DNA from: an uncultured bacterium
GTDB taxonomy: Bacteria > Hydrogenedentota > Hydrogenedentia > Hydrogenedentales > CAILVY01
Direction of reading: 5' to 3'
Assembly (NCBI GenBank): GCA_937951485.1
Contig: CALEDJ010000006.1
Location: forward strand, 1-64,000
DNA: 64,000 nt
Positions 43,874 through 52,481 of this stretch are shown here, one piece after another. Under the pieces are notes generated by a model. The model saw only the letters and a program-made list of their open reading frames with translations. It was not told the DNA's origin and did no database searches. Positions within the stretch are counted from its first letter, which is position 1, and the number at the start of each line of letters is the position of its first letter. The translations under genes were made by a program, and so were the position numbers.

Positions 43874-44653
43874 TCATTCGCTGATGCGGTTGCCCGATTC
43901 GGATTGTCTTGGGGAGTTCCCGGATCGGGGCGGGATGGGACGCCATTGCGTTTCATCGGGGCGCTTGAGTTCACAGGGACGGTACCGGATTTTGTAGTTC
44001 ATGCTGTCGCAATCGCGGATGTAGAAACCCATATAGTAGTATCGCAATCCCCAACGGCGCGCCAGATCAATCTCGAACAGCGCCGAATAGGTTCCCGGAC
44101 TCCAGCGGGCGAAGACGGGGTGGAAGAAGCAGTACACGGTTGACAGCGCATCGTCCAGACGGTCCACAATGCCGACACAGGCAAGGCGCCCTTCGGCGTG
44201 AAACTGGATTTCCATGGTGCGCCCGCCGAGACAGGAATCCACGAGAAATTCGCGGTATCGAGGCTCGTCCACTTTGTGTTCATAGTCATTGTGCTGGAAC
44301 TGAAGATATCGCCTGTAAATATCCAGTTTTTCATCACTGAAGGACGGCGCCGCAATGGACGCTTCAAAAATGCGCCGACCCCGATTCCAGATGCGCCGCT
44401 GTTCCTTGCTCATGCGGAATGTTTCCAGCGGCACGCGCAGGGATTGGCATTCGTCGCAGCCCTGGCAGACAGGGCGATAGGCGTAACAGCCGCTGCGCCG
44501 ATAGCCTCGGTCGAGCAGCAGGCGATACATGGGGGCGGCGGCGAAACCGTCCACAAAGCGCAGCGTGGCGACGCGGTCGGGCAGATAGGGGCATGGCTCC
44601 GGCGCATCCGCCAGATGCATCCAAGCCTCCGTCATGCTCAGCCGCTTGTCCAT
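43874..44653 (-). CDS. bpt: Aspartate/glutamate leucyltransferase (Bpt)
   Basis: Bpt adds Leu from Leu-tRNA to proteins with N-terminal Asp or Glu, marking them for ClpS/ClpAP. The 259-residue protein has the N-terminal arginyl/leucyl-transferase zone CPYLPDRVATLRFVDG, YRRSGCYAYRPVCQGCDECQSLRVPL with the conserved cysteines, and the C-terminal acyltransferase fold (FFHPVFARWSPGTYSALFEI, YYYMGFYIRDCDSMNYKIRYRPCEL). Start at 44653 is chosen from the family length; 44635 is an alternative, 44785 too long. It overlaps no neighbour except the low-information end of the symporter frame. Confidence 0.92.
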   Translation of the reverse strand: MDKRLSMTEAWMHLADAPEPCPYLPDRVATLRFVDGFAAAPMYRLLLDRGYRRSGCYAYRPVCQGCDECQSLRVPLETFRMSKEQRRIWNRGRRIFEASIAAPSFSDEKLDIYRRYLQFQHNDYEHKVDEPRYREFLVDSCLGGRTMEIQFHAEGRLACVGIVDRLDDALSTVYCFFHPVFARWSPGTYSALFEIDLARRWGLRYYYMGFYIRDCDSMNYKIRYRPCELKRPDETQWRPIPPRSGNSPRQSESGNRISE

Positions 44654-44708
44654 ATGTGCGGTTCCAGATTCCAATGATGTTGGCCCGCCTCTCCCCCATC
44701 GCCATGGT

Positions 44709-46421
44709 TCATGTCGGAGCGCCCCAGGTAGCCATCCAGTACACGAAGGCGATGAGCAGCACCACCGAGAGCGCAAAGAATCCAAAACCCATCATGCCCT
44801 CGCGGCTGGGAACGGGGATTTCAAAGTCGGGATGGTTGATGAGTTTTCGGGGTGGCGGCGGGGTGACGCCGGGGGGCAGCATGAAGGGTTCCGGCATGTG
44901 CGGTTCACTTTCGCGGACGGGGGTGCGCAGGCAGGCGTAGACGCGGTCCAGTTTTGCATCGGGCATGCGCGGCGTGACCAGACTCACGAGGATGCCGGTA
45001 GCGAAGCCGGCCGTGAGATAGAAGAACATCTGCCAGGAAACCCGGAAACTGCCGTCCCAGATCATATACTCCGGCAAGGTTTGCACGGCCCAGTTGTTGA
45101 AGGGCCGTGACAGCGTGAAGAAATAGATGGCAATGCTCACCAGTGTCGCGGCCCACGCACCAGCGGGGGTTGCCCGCCGCCAGAACAGCCCCAGCCAGAA
45201 TGCCGCGCCCATCATTGCCTGAAGGGCGAAGAAGATTTCCAATCCCCTGGGGACATTCGACACCGTGAAGGCAAAAATGACGGCGGTGGCCACGATGACA
45301 AGAGACGCAATGCGACCGACAAGCACATAGTGCTTGTCGTCCCGGCCGGTTACGAGGAATCGCCGGTAGAGGTTCTGGGTGAAAAGGCCGGAGCAGGAGA
45401 CCATGAAAGCATCGCAGGAAGACATTACCGAGGCCAGCAATGCGGCGAGAAAAATGCCCACGAGGCCCGGCATGATCGCGGGAAGCAGGTCGCGGGCGAC
45501 GTTTCCATAGACCAGGTCCGGCTGGGTGCCGGTCAGTCCGGGATACATCACCACGGCGCAGAGACCGATGACGGTCCATGCAATCGTGCAGAATCGTTTG
45601 AGGAGGTTGCCGCCTGCAAAGCCGACCCGTCCGTCCATTTCGTTGCGGCCCGCCGCGCAGACTCCCATGATATGCGGCTGTGTCACGATGCCGATGAGCG
45701 CGTTGACGCACAGAATGGCGATGTGGAACGCGTTGATCTCGCCGGGCGCCACGAGGCTGAACATGTGTTTGTCGGCGATCCCGGCGTGGAGTCCGGCAAA
45801 ACCGCCCACGGCTTTCAGGGCAAACGGCAGCAACATGAACGAGAGGAGTATGGTCAGCATGCCTTGAATGAAATCTGTGATGATCGCCGCGCCCAGTCCC
45901 CCCGCAATGCCGTAAATCACAAAAAGCGTCGTCATCGCAAATATTGCGACATGCCGGCTGATCATGCCGTTACTGACCGCCTCGATCATCGAGCCCGCGC
46001 CCAACTGAATCACGCCGATGTTGACCGTCAGCACAATGACGCCCACCATGGTATACAACCCGGCGGTGCGCGGCCCGTACCGGGCTTCGAAGTAGTCCCC
46101 CGTAGTAAGCGCACGCATGCGGCGGAAGACAGGCGCAATAAGCCAATAAAACGGGGTACAGAAAAGCCATAACCACTGATACCAGATTCCGGAAAGCCCG
46201 CTGGTGTAGGTCTTGGACGACACGCCCACGGCATCGTTGCCGCTGGTGCCTGCGCCAAAGGAAAAAAACACCATGAACGTCTTGCCGAAGCGCCGCCCCC
46301 CTATGAAAAAGTCCGCTGTATCGGATACGCGCCGCGCCGACCACAGCCCCAGGCCGGCAATAACCACGAAATAGACAACCAGCGCTGCCCAATCCCACAG
46401 ACCGATTCCAAGCATGAACAA
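44709..46421 (-). CDS. Sodium:solute symporter (SSS family)
   Basis: A 570-residue inner-membrane carrier with about 13 hydrophobic helices. Helix 1 is GIGLWDWAALVVYFVVIAGLGLWSAR, followed by the SSS hallmark DFFIGGRRFGKTFMVFFSFGAGTSGND, and later SVMSSCDAFMVSCSGLFTQNLYRRF in the Na2-site region. A hydrophilic C-terminal loop ahead of a last helix is typical for the larger SSS members. Substrate unknown (sugars, amino acids, carboxylates and others occur). Only 55 bp separate its stop from the bpt start, so the two may share a transcript. Confidence 0.9.
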   Translation of the reverse strand: MFMLGIGLWDWAALVVYFVVIAGLGLWSARRVSDTADFFIGGRRFGKTFMVFFSFGAGTSGNDAVGVSSKTYTSGLSGIWYQWLWLFCTPFYWLIAPVFRRMRALTTGDYFEARYGPRTAGLYTMVGVIVLTVNIGVIQLGAGSMIEAVSNGMISRHVAIFAMTTLFVIYGIAGGLGAAIITDFIQGMLTILLSFMLLPFALKAVGGFAGLHAGIADKHMFSLVAPGEINAFHIAILCVNALIGIVTQPHIMGVCAAGRNEMDGRVGFAGGNLLKRFCTIAWTVIGLCAVVMYPGLTGTQPDLVYGNVARDLLPAIMPGLVGIFLAALLASVMSSCDAFMVSCSGLFTQNLYRRFLVTGRDDKHYVLVGRIASLVIVATAVIFAFTVSNVPRGLEIFFALQAMMGAAFWLGLFWRRATPAGAWAATLVSIAIYFFTLSRPFNNWAVQTLPEYMIWDGSFRVSWQMFFYLTAGFATGILVSLVTPRMPDAKLDRVYACLRTPVRESEPHMPEPFMLPPGVTPPPPRKLINHPDFEIPVPSREGMMGFGFFALSVVLLIAFVYWMATWGAPT

Positions 46422-46469
46422 GGGGATCCCTTTTTTTCCCTCGGATTATTGACAAATATCGTGCAATCA

Positions 46470-46570
46470 GAGGCTCTTGCAAAACCTTCTGTTATCCAAT
46501 GCAGCACGGACATCCTGCCCATGTTTTATGGGCGAGACGCCCATGCCACGGGACGTTTTGCAAGAGCCTC
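46470..46570. repeat. Hairpin element with 16-bp inverted repeats
   Basis: GAGGCTCTTGCAAAAC (46470-46485) and GTTTTGCAAGAGCCTC (46555-46570) are perfect reverse complements around about 70 bp that itself contains a GCCCAT...ATGGGC fold and a second GCCCATGCC. It looks like a small dispersed element rather than a terminator, since no U-run follows. The remaining gene-free bases to 46897 hold nothing else recognisable. Confidence 0.75.
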
Positions 46571-46897
46571 ATCATACCGTATGTTGTCTGGTGACTTCAC
46601 CCCCAAAACGTTTTGATCCGCAAGATTGGCGACGCATGAAACACCTTTGGGCTGTCGGATTGCAGATTACTTGAAAGCGCATGGGAATGAGAGTACCATG
46701 AGGATGCTGCTGCCAATGTGATTTGGACCGCATGGCGATGGCGAGAAATCGCTCGCCCGGCTGAGACCGGGATTTGCTGCGTGTGCATGGTGCATTAGCC
46801 ATAAGGTCCGGGAAAATGGGGCGGTGAGTATGAGATGCGCCCGAATGGAGGCGCACAGCGGAGAGAAACGCAAAGTAAATAGGGAGGTATTCAAGCC

Positions 46898-47146
46898 ATG
46901 GCGAAAACACATCCGGTGCAAAAACTCTTGACGCTGGCGGGGAAATTCGTAGCCGAGCAGCAAGGCGACTGGGACCACGAGGCCTGGGAGCGCCTGTTGG
47001 CGGAAGCGGCCCAATCAGGAATGAACATGGACGATGAAGCCAAGCGCAATCTCGGCAACATCCTGGAAGGCTCAAAGTATTTCTACCACAAGCTCCCCGC
47101 AAAAGCGCCGCGCAAGCCCCGCGCCAAAGCGAAAAAAGACGCCTGA
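46898..47146 (+). CDS. Small basic protein of unknown function
   Basis: An 82-residue cytosolic protein preceded by GGGAGG about 11 bases from its ATG. The N-terminal half is helical (HPVQKLLTLAGKFVAEQQGDWDHEAWERLLAEAAQSG), the middle LGNILEGSKYFYH, and the tail is Lys/Ala/Pro-rich (KAPRKPRAKAKKDA) as in nucleic-acid-binding tails. No family recognised. Codon use matches neighbours, which with the ribosome site supports a real gene. It has no clear operon partner. Confidence 0.65.
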   Translation: MAKTHPVQKLLTLAGKFVAEQQGDWDHEAWERLLAEAAQSGMNMDDEAKRNLGNILEGSKYFYHKLPAKAPRKPRAKAKKDA

Positions 47147-47409
47147 TACAAAGCACGACGGAGGCTTTTTTCCAATAACCTCGAAAGGGGCGTGGTGTCT
47201 GCATTAAACGCAGCGGGCAGTCGTTTTTCCGATTTGTGTTTCTGGTGTTTTTTGTGGCCTTTTTCTGGAAATTGGCCGCACAGGGATCGGAAATCACAGC
47301 CTCATTTTTTGGCGACATCTCGAATTCGCCGGTAGTGCGCGTGCGGGACTCTATGCAAGGTCAGGCACTTATTTTGTGAATACCACCACGTATTTTCCGA
47401 TAGAACACC

Positions 47410-48252
47410 TCAGATGCATGAATGGAGTTTTCTTTCGAGGCGATGGCGGCGGGCGGCGGCGGCAATGCGCTCGCCGAGGGCGGCGAGATAGGCGTTGCGC
47501 ACCACGGGGGAGAAGAGTACGCGGGCGTAGCGGTCCACGAGATCGGGATAATGCTTCCGCAGCAGCGATTGCACGGATTCCCATACCTTGGGACGTGGGT
47601 TCAACGCATCCACCCACAACACATCCACACGCAGTTCCGCCGCGCATTCAAAGAGCGCGTTCAGGCTGTCGGCGGAATCCGACAGAAATGGAAGCAGGGG
47701 GCCGAACATGATCCCCGTTTGAATCCCGGCCTCGCGCGCAGCGCGCAGGAGGGCAATGCGCCGTTCCACAGGACCGGCGGCGGCCTCCCATAACCGGGCG
47801 ACGGCGGGGTCCAGCGTGGTGATGGTCGTCGCCACACGGGCATTGTGATCGGCAAAAAGATCAAAGTCGCGCCGGATCAAATCGCTTTTTGTCAATGCGT
47901 GGACCGCGAAACCGTGGTCCAGAAGAATGCGGCAGCATTCCCGCGTGAGCCGCCGCTGCGTCTCCAGCGGCTGCCACGCATCACAGGCGCTGCTGACGAA
48001 CACCGACCCCGGCGGCATCCGCCGCACCTGGCGCGCCAGTGCCTCCGGCGCGTTGGTCTTGACGTCAACGAACGCACCCCATGCTTCCTCGTGGGGATGG
48101 AAACGCTGCATGTAGCGGGCGTAACAGTAGGCGCAGCCATGCTGGCAGCCCACATAGCAATTCATCGAATAAGCGCCGAGCGATGATCGGTTCAGCGTCG
48201 TCTTGCAGGAAATCTCCCGAACGACCGGCGATATGGACGCGCGCGTGTTCAT
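47410..48252 (-). CDS. Radical SAM protein, spore-photoproduct-lyase-like family
   Basis: A 280-residue radical SAM enzyme with the cluster motif C36-x3-C40-x2-C43 in NCYVGCQHGCAYCYARYMQRF, followed by VDVKTNAPEALARQV and SVFVSSACDAWQPLETQ. These are diagnostic of the SplB-like/Rv2578c-PA0069 group found in many non-sporulating bacteria. The true reaction of that group is not known to me; DNA photoproduct repair is demonstrated only for real spore photoproduct lyases. Monocistronic. Length is typical. Confidence 0.88.
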   Translation of the reverse strand: MNTRASISPVVREISCKTTLNRSSLGAYSMNCYVGCQHGCAYCYARYMQRFHPHEEAWGAFVDVKTNAPEALARQVRRMPPGSVFVSSACDAWQPLETQRRLTRECCRILLDHGFAVHALTKSDLIRRDFDLFADHNARVATTITTLDPAVARLWEAAAGPVERRIALLRAAREAGIQTGIMFGPLLPFLSDSADSLNALFECAAELRVDVLWVDALNPRPKVWESVQSLLRKHYPDLVDRYARVLFSPVVRNAYLAALGERIAAAARRHRLERKLHSCI

Positions 48253-48621
48253 GGCATCAGTCAGATTGAATCAACCTGTCGGATCCGCTGCCAACATGAT
48301 GTCATGCTACGTTTTGCTGCGCAAGGGGATGGCGCACAGCGCCGGGAGATGTGTCCCTGGCGCGGCATAGCCCCAGCCACATTTATTGGGCTGAATCCCA
48401 CGAAAATACCGGCGTCATTTCCGCGCCAAGCGGGAATCCAGCGATCGCGCGACGGGCGCTTTCGCTCTTCTCTTGACGCCCCCCGCTTTCGCTGGGGTAG
48501 ATGCAAGTGAAAACAAAAAAGGTCACACAATACACAACAGAGCGACAACCGTTACCAAACATCTAAGCAAAACGCACAGAAGTCATGATCGAAGAATCTG
48601 AATATCCTGCCTGAATCCGGT
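48253..48621. other. Intergenic stretch with a degenerate dispersed repeat
   Basis: No supported gene. Around 48413-48437 the sequence CGTCATTTCCGCGCCAAGCG continues with GGAATCCAG; it resembles the GTCATTCCCGC...GCGGGAATCC hairpin repeat that litters many bacterial genomes. The rest shows no signal. Confidence 0.5.
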
Positions 48622-49329
48622 TTACTTGGCCGAAAGTTTCAGGGCGGCTTCGGCGACGCGAACGCCAAGGTTCCGGGCGGATTCTATTCCAAACTCATCC
48701 TTCATGATGTCGTCTTCGTTGTCCCGGTTCCACAAGGTCGCCCCCTGGTGGGCGCGCGGTTTCCCGCCCACAAGCATCATTTCATGGCAAAGCATCACTG
48801 TGAGGATTTGCTCGATAACCAGTTCCTGACCGCCGTTGCGATAACTGCCGACCGAGAGTGCGCCGACCGGTTTGTTGGCCAGCAACAGTGTCGGCGTTCT
48901 CAACACCGCCAGGCGTTCCAGAAAGGCTTTGCACAGCGCGGACATAGATCGGAAATACGATGGAGAACCGATGATCAGGCCCCCGAGGTTCGGCGAGCGC
49001 AACAGCGGCAACATTTCCGCGAAATCGTCGTTGATATCCAAATCCGAACTGGAAGAAGTTCCGTCCGATCCGAAAATCGCTTTTCCGCCAAGGTCCAATA
49101 GTTCAGTTCGTATGCTCGGATGGACACCGCGCGCCGCCTCCAAGGCAACGCCGACCGCTGTCGCGGTGGTTTTACCACGACGCGGACTGCCGGAAACGCC
49201 GACTATCAGGACTGTGTCGGCCGGTTCATTATCCTGGACTTGTCCGGCGGCTGTGCCGGCGAGCAATCCACCTCCAATGGACAGTCCCATTCTGGAAAGC
49301 ATCTTTCTGCGTGTGACCTTGTTGCGCAT
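48622..49329 (-). CDS. Tat-exported flavodoxin-fold FMN reductase
   Basis: A 235-residue protein whose N-terminus RRKMLSRMGLSIGGGLLAGTAAG is a twin-arginine signal, so it folds with its cofactor before export. The mature part is an NADPH-dependent FMN reductase-like flavodoxin fold: VGVSGSPRRGKTTATAVG (phosphate loop), LGGLIIGSPSYFRSMSALCKAFLERLA and PVGALSVGSYRNGGQE. Periplasmic flavin reductases of this sort are unusual. It lies 144 bp beyond the arsenite carrier gene on the same strand and might be the last member of the resistance operon or separate. Confidence 0.83.
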   Translation of the reverse strand: MRNKVTRRKMLSRMGLSIGGGLLAGTAAGQVQDNEPADTVLIVGVSGSPRRGKTTATAVGVALEAARGVHPSIRTELLDLGGKAIFGSDGTSSSSDLDINDDFAEMLPLLRSPNLGGLIIGSPSYFRSMSALCKAFLERLAVLRTPTLLLANKPVGALSVGSYRNGGQELVIEQILTVMLCHEMMLVGGKPRAHQGATLWNRDNEDDIMKDEFGIESARNLGVRVAEAALKLSAK

Positions 49330-49445
49330 GGCGTCAGTCCTCCTTTTTTCAGAGATTCTTCTGTTCCCGTGTCAATTTCACCCAACCGACGTTGCCCATA
49401 TGAACCTTCGCGCGAGCACCGCACGGAGGTTTCATATTTTGTCCT

Positions 49446-49467
49446 GTAAGTTACAACTTTGACTTAC
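49446..49467. promoter_or_regulatory. Inverted repeat between acr3 and the flavoprotein gene
   Basis: GTAAGT (49446-49451) and ACTTAC (49462-49467) are inverted halves around 10 bp. The region contains AACTTTGAC, the same 9 bases as in the operator-like site at 54609-54636. Possibly a binding site for the same regulator, or a weak hairpin. Confidence 0.35.
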
Positions 49468-49473
49468 CTCGTA

Positions 49474-50664
49474 TCATATGAACCAATGCTGCGTTTTCAG
49501 GCATATGCGCACGAGCATGAGCATGACGGGGACTTCGATCAGCACGCCGACGACGGTGGCCAGCGCTGCGCCACTCGACAGGCCGAAGAGCATGACGGCG
49601 GTAGCGATGGCCACTTCGAAGTGGTTTGACGCGCCGATCATGGCGGCGGGCGCGGCATCCACATAGCGAAGTCCAAGCAGGCGGGCCAGCGTATAACTGA
49701 TGGCGAAAATGAGGCAGGTCTGGATAAACAGCGGCACGGCTATCCAGAGAATGGTCAGGGGATTGCCAAGGATGACCTCCCCCTTGAAAGAGAAGAGCAG
49801 CACCAGGGTGATCAAGAGCGCGATGATGGTGATGGGGGTCAACACGTGGAGGAATTTTTCCCTGAACCACGCCTCACCTTTGGCGGCGAGAATCCACTTG
49901 CGGCTGAAGTAGCCGGCCAAGAGCGGCAGGGCGACGTAAATGGAGATGGACAGCAACAGGGCCTGCCAGGGTACCGGGAGTTTTCCCACCCCGAGCAGGA
50001 AGCCGCCCAGAACGCCGTAGAGCACCAGCATAGTCAGCGAGTTGATGGCGACCATGACAAGGGTCAGACCGTCATTCCCCCGAGCCAGGAAGCCCCATAC
50101 CAGCACCATGGCCGTACAGGGGGCGATGCCCAGCAGGATGCATCCGGCGAAGTAACTCCTCCAAAGCGGCACCTGAAGCATCTTAATGCCTTCATGCATA
50201 ACCACCGTTCCCGCGCCATGCGTTGCGCCAACTGGCAGGTCGAGACCAAAAGGCATTTTCACCAAGTCAACGGCCTCCGCGCCGATGAAGCCCCGGAACA
50301 ATGTGCCGAGAAACAACAGCGAGATGGCATACATGGAAAAGGGTTTAATACACCAGTTGACAAAAAGGGTCAGGAGGACGGGCTTGCCGCTTTTTCCCGC
50401 CTGAATGACGCTGGCGAAATCAATCTTCACCATAATGGGGTACATCATGAAGAAAAGGCACAATGCGATCGGCAACGATACAACGGGTGCTTCATTGACA
50501 TAAATTGCGAGACCATCAAGAAAATGCGCAAACCCGGGCGCAATTTTTCCGAGAATGATTCCCCCGACAATACACAATGCCACCCAAAGCGTCAGGTAAC
50601 GCTCGAAAATGTTCAGACCCTTTTCGGATTTTCCATCCTGGTCACATTCAGTGCAGTAACTCAT
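49474..50664 (-). CDS. acr3: Arsenite efflux carrier, ACR3 family
   Basis: A 396-residue, ten-helix inner-membrane carrier exporting arsenite. It begins with a short cysteine-bearing cytosolic tail ([11 protein letters not shown]) and then [19 protein letters not shown]. The conserved carrier cysteine is in [14 protein letters not shown], and [19 protein letters not shown] is the second strongly conserved Acr3 signature. It follows the DGC-domain gene by 31 bp in the arsC operon. An ACR3 with ArsC is the standard arsenate-resistance pair. Confidence 0.95.
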   Translation of the reverse strand: MSYCTECDQDGKSEKGLNIFERYLTLWVALCIVGGIILGKIAPGFAHFLDGLAIYVNEAPVVSLPIALCLFFMMYPIMVKIDFASVIQAGKSGKPVLLTLFVNWCIKPFSMYAISLLFLGTLFRGFIGAEAVDLVKMPFGLDLPVGATHGAGTVVMHEGIKMLQVPLWRSYFAGCILLGIAPCTAMVLVWGFLARGNDGLTLVMVAINSLTMLVLYGVLGGFLLGVGKLPVPWQALLLSISIYVALPLLAGYFSRKWILAAKGEAWFREKFLHVLTPITIIALLITLVLLFSFKGEVILGNPLTILWIAVPLFIQTCLIFAISYTLARLLGLRYVDAAPAAMIGASNHFEVAIATAVMLFGLSSGAALATVVGVLIEVPVMLMLVRICLKTQHWFI

Positions 50665-50695
50665 GGTTCTTTCCTCCCGAAAAAACGTTGAAAAA

Positions 50696-51085
50696 TCATG
50701 CTTGATAATATTGCCTCAGGGCTTCCGTCCCCGCAGCGGCGGCCTTCGCGATGTTCTCGTCAGAAACGGGCGTCTTCCCCTTTTCCATCCCCAGGTCCGC
50801 GAGTTGGATATGGGTGAAATGATTGAAACCCGCCTGCTCAAGACAATGCCTGGCGCAATTGATGGGGCAACCGTCAATTGCTAAAATCGCGGCGCTTGCC
50901 TCAGTGCTCTTCATGATTCCACTGATGCGTCCGCCAATGCCGGCGAGACAAAACATTTTGCCGACAGCCTCACGGGTCATCCTGCGGGCGGCCTGGTCGG
51001 CAATCGCGCCCACATCCGCTGCGCCGGAGCAGGCGAAGATCAATGTTGGCGCAGTGCTGCATGAACAATTCTTTTCCTCGGACAT
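50696..51085 (-). CDS. DGC-domain putative zinc/metal-binding protein
   Basis: The start at 51085 is set by GGAGAGGAGG about 6 bases upstream (129 residues). The protein has a cysteine-rich N-terminus ([32 protein letters not shown]) and [21 protein letters not shown], the pattern of the DGC domain (named for D-G-C in IDGC), a family commonly seen in arsenic and mercury gene clusters. The clustered cysteines suggest metal or metalloid binding, perhaps delivering arsenite to Acr3. No enzymatic activity known to me. Confidence 0.85.
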   Translation of the reverse strand: MSEEKNCSCSTAPTLIFACSGAADVGAIADQAARRMTREAVGKMFCLAGIGGRISGIMKSTEASAAILAIDGCPINCARHCLEQAGFNHFTHIQLADLGMEKGKTPVSDENIAKAAAAGTEALRQYYQA

Positions 51086-51127
51086 CTGTGCCTCCTCTCC
51101 TCTCATGGATATTTTCTGGAATCCCGG

Positions 51128-51277
51128 TCAATTCTTCTCGGGCTTCATCGCGTTGATATCCAGACTGGTTACAAAATCCGATGCGCACATCCCTCGTGGC
51201 AGCGCGTTCATGACTTCCCGGTAGAAGGGATCATTCACGTCCAACATCGCATCAATGTGATGGTCATTCGCCTGCAC
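51128..51277 (-). CDS. Possible 49-residue ORF between arsC and the DGC gene
   Basis: The 219-bp gap between arsC and the DGC gene holds a frame starting at GTG 51277 (or ATG 51247) and ending TGA 51128. It reads MLDVNDPFYREVMNALPRGM, then CASDFVTSLDINAMKPEKN. The sequence looks protein-like (balanced composition, one Cys), but I see no ribosome site and no family. It may be a real small ars-linked protein or the tail of a deleted gene. Confidence 0.35.
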   Translation of the reverse strand: MQANDHHIDAMLDVNDPFYREVMNALPRGMCASDFVTSLDINAMKPEKN

Positions 51278-51304
51278 GCATTATCAAGAGGCGTATTCAT
51301 GGCG

Positions 51305-51751
51305 TCATTGTTCCTTCAATTCCGGGAGCGATTCCGGCAGTGTTTGCACATAGTCCCGGATGGCATCGCGCACCCGGCGATAGACCGCGAGCACGGCACC
51401 TTCGTCAGTCAGGTGGCGCGTCAGGGCCGGGGGATCATCGAATCCGGCATGAACCACCCTTGCTTTGCCTGGAAACAACGGGCAATGCTGATGGGCGTGG
51501 TCGCAGACAGTGATGACATAGTCAAAGGGAATGTCCATCACCTCGCGTACATGCTTGGAACGTTGCCCGGAGATGTCCACCCCGGCTTCGGCCATGACTT
51601 GCACGGCGCGGGGGTTGAGTCCGTGGGTTTCAATGCCCGCCGAATGGGCCTCCAGCAGGCCCGGTTTCAGATGTCGCGCCCAGCCCTCGGCCATCTGACT
51701 CCGGCAGGAATTGCCGGTGCACAGGAACAGGATTCGAATGGGAGATTGCAT
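51305..51751 (-). CDS. arsC: Thioredoxin-dependent arsenate reductase
   Basis: A 148-residue enzyme with the low-molecular-weight phosphatase fold. The P-loop FLCTGNSCRSQMAEGWAR contains C11-x5-R17, and ITVCDHAHQHCPLFPGK supplies the redox pair C83 and C90, matching the Cys10/82/89 relay of S. aureus ArsC. It reduces arsenate to arsenite and is regenerated by thioredoxin. It lies 25 bp after the ccdA-like gene. Two thioredoxin-like genes in the same operon are predicted periplasmic, so they are unlikely to be its direct partners. Confidence 0.95.
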   Translation of the reverse strand: MQSPIRILFLCTGNSCRSQMAEGWARHLKPGLLEAHSAGIETHGLNPRAVQVMAEAGVDISGQRSKHVREVMDIPFDYVITVCDHAHQHCPLFPGKARVVHAGFDDPPALTRHLTDEGAVLAVYRRVRDAIRDYVQTLPESLPELKEQ

Positions 51752-51776
51752 CTTGCGCTCCTTAGATCATATATGT

Positions 51777-52478
51777 TCACGGCGCGATGTATATCATGTA
51801 AATACCGCCCAGCAGCACGAGCACGCCGCAAACCCGTTTGATAATAACAGTGCCGCGGGATTGTTCGTTCCAGTCGAGATATCTTTGCACCAGTTCAGTG
51901 CTGGTTCCGGCGACCACGATGACGGCGCAGTGCCCGATGCCGTATGTCAAAAGCAGCAACGCGCCATAGGCCATGTTTGCCGCGCCGAGCGCGAAGGTGA
52001 CGCCGAGCATGGGCGCCATGAAGGCGAAGGTGCATGGTCCCAGCGCGATGCCAAAAACCAGCCCCAGGATCAGCGCGGCCAGCAGGCCCTTGCGCTTCAT
52101 ATTGACCTGCCCCGGTCCGGACCACGGCATCGGGATGATGTCCAGCAGGTGCAGGCCGACGACAAAGAAGATGACCGCCATGAAGTAGTAGCCGAAGCGT
52201 CCGACATCGCCCATCATGCGGCCGGCGCCCGCAGTAATCACGCCAATCAGGCCGATCGTCACAAGAATGCCGGAAGCGAACAACAGCGAAAGCACGAATG
52301 CCCGTCCAGTGGTGATTTTCCCCTGCTCATTGACAAACCCGATGATCAGCGGGAGACTGGCGAGATGACACGGACTGAGCAGGATGCTGAGCACGCCCCA
52401 CGTCAGCGTCGCCCCCAAGGCGATGGTCGGACTGCCTTCCACAGCGCGCGTCAATGTCGTGAAGAGTTCCTGCAGCAT
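51777..52478 (-). CDS. CcdA/DsbD-type thiol transporter
   Basis: A 233-residue protein with six hydrophobic helices. The two redox cysteines sit at C37 in ILLSPCHLASLPLI and C149 in GIALGPCTFAFMAP, the internally repeated motif of CcdA. It passes reducing equivalents from cytosolic thioredoxin to periplasmic thioredoxin-like proteins. It starts 3 bp after the double-domain thioredoxin gene and so most likely powers that protein and its neighbours. Confidence 0.93.
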   Translation of the reverse strand: MLQELFTTLTRAVEGSPTIALGATLTWGVLSILLSPCHLASLPLIIGFVNEQGKITTGRAFVLSLLFASGILVTIGLIGVITAGAGRMMGDVGRFGYYFMAVIFFVVGLHLLDIIPMPWSGPGQVNMKRKGLLAALILGLVFGIALGPCTFAFMAPMLGVTFALGAANMAYGALLLLTYGIGHCAVIVVAGTSTELVQRYLDWNEQSRGTVIIKRVCGVLVLLGGIYMIYIAP

Positions 52479-52481
52479 TGT

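Noticed and set aside
46572-47318. 248-codon minus-strand frame
   Set aside because: Antisense to the small basic protein gene, which has a good ribosome site; composition is random-like.
48261-48548. 95-residue minus-strand ORF
   Set aside because: Overlaps a dispersed GTCATTCCCGC-type repeat and shows no family or start signal.
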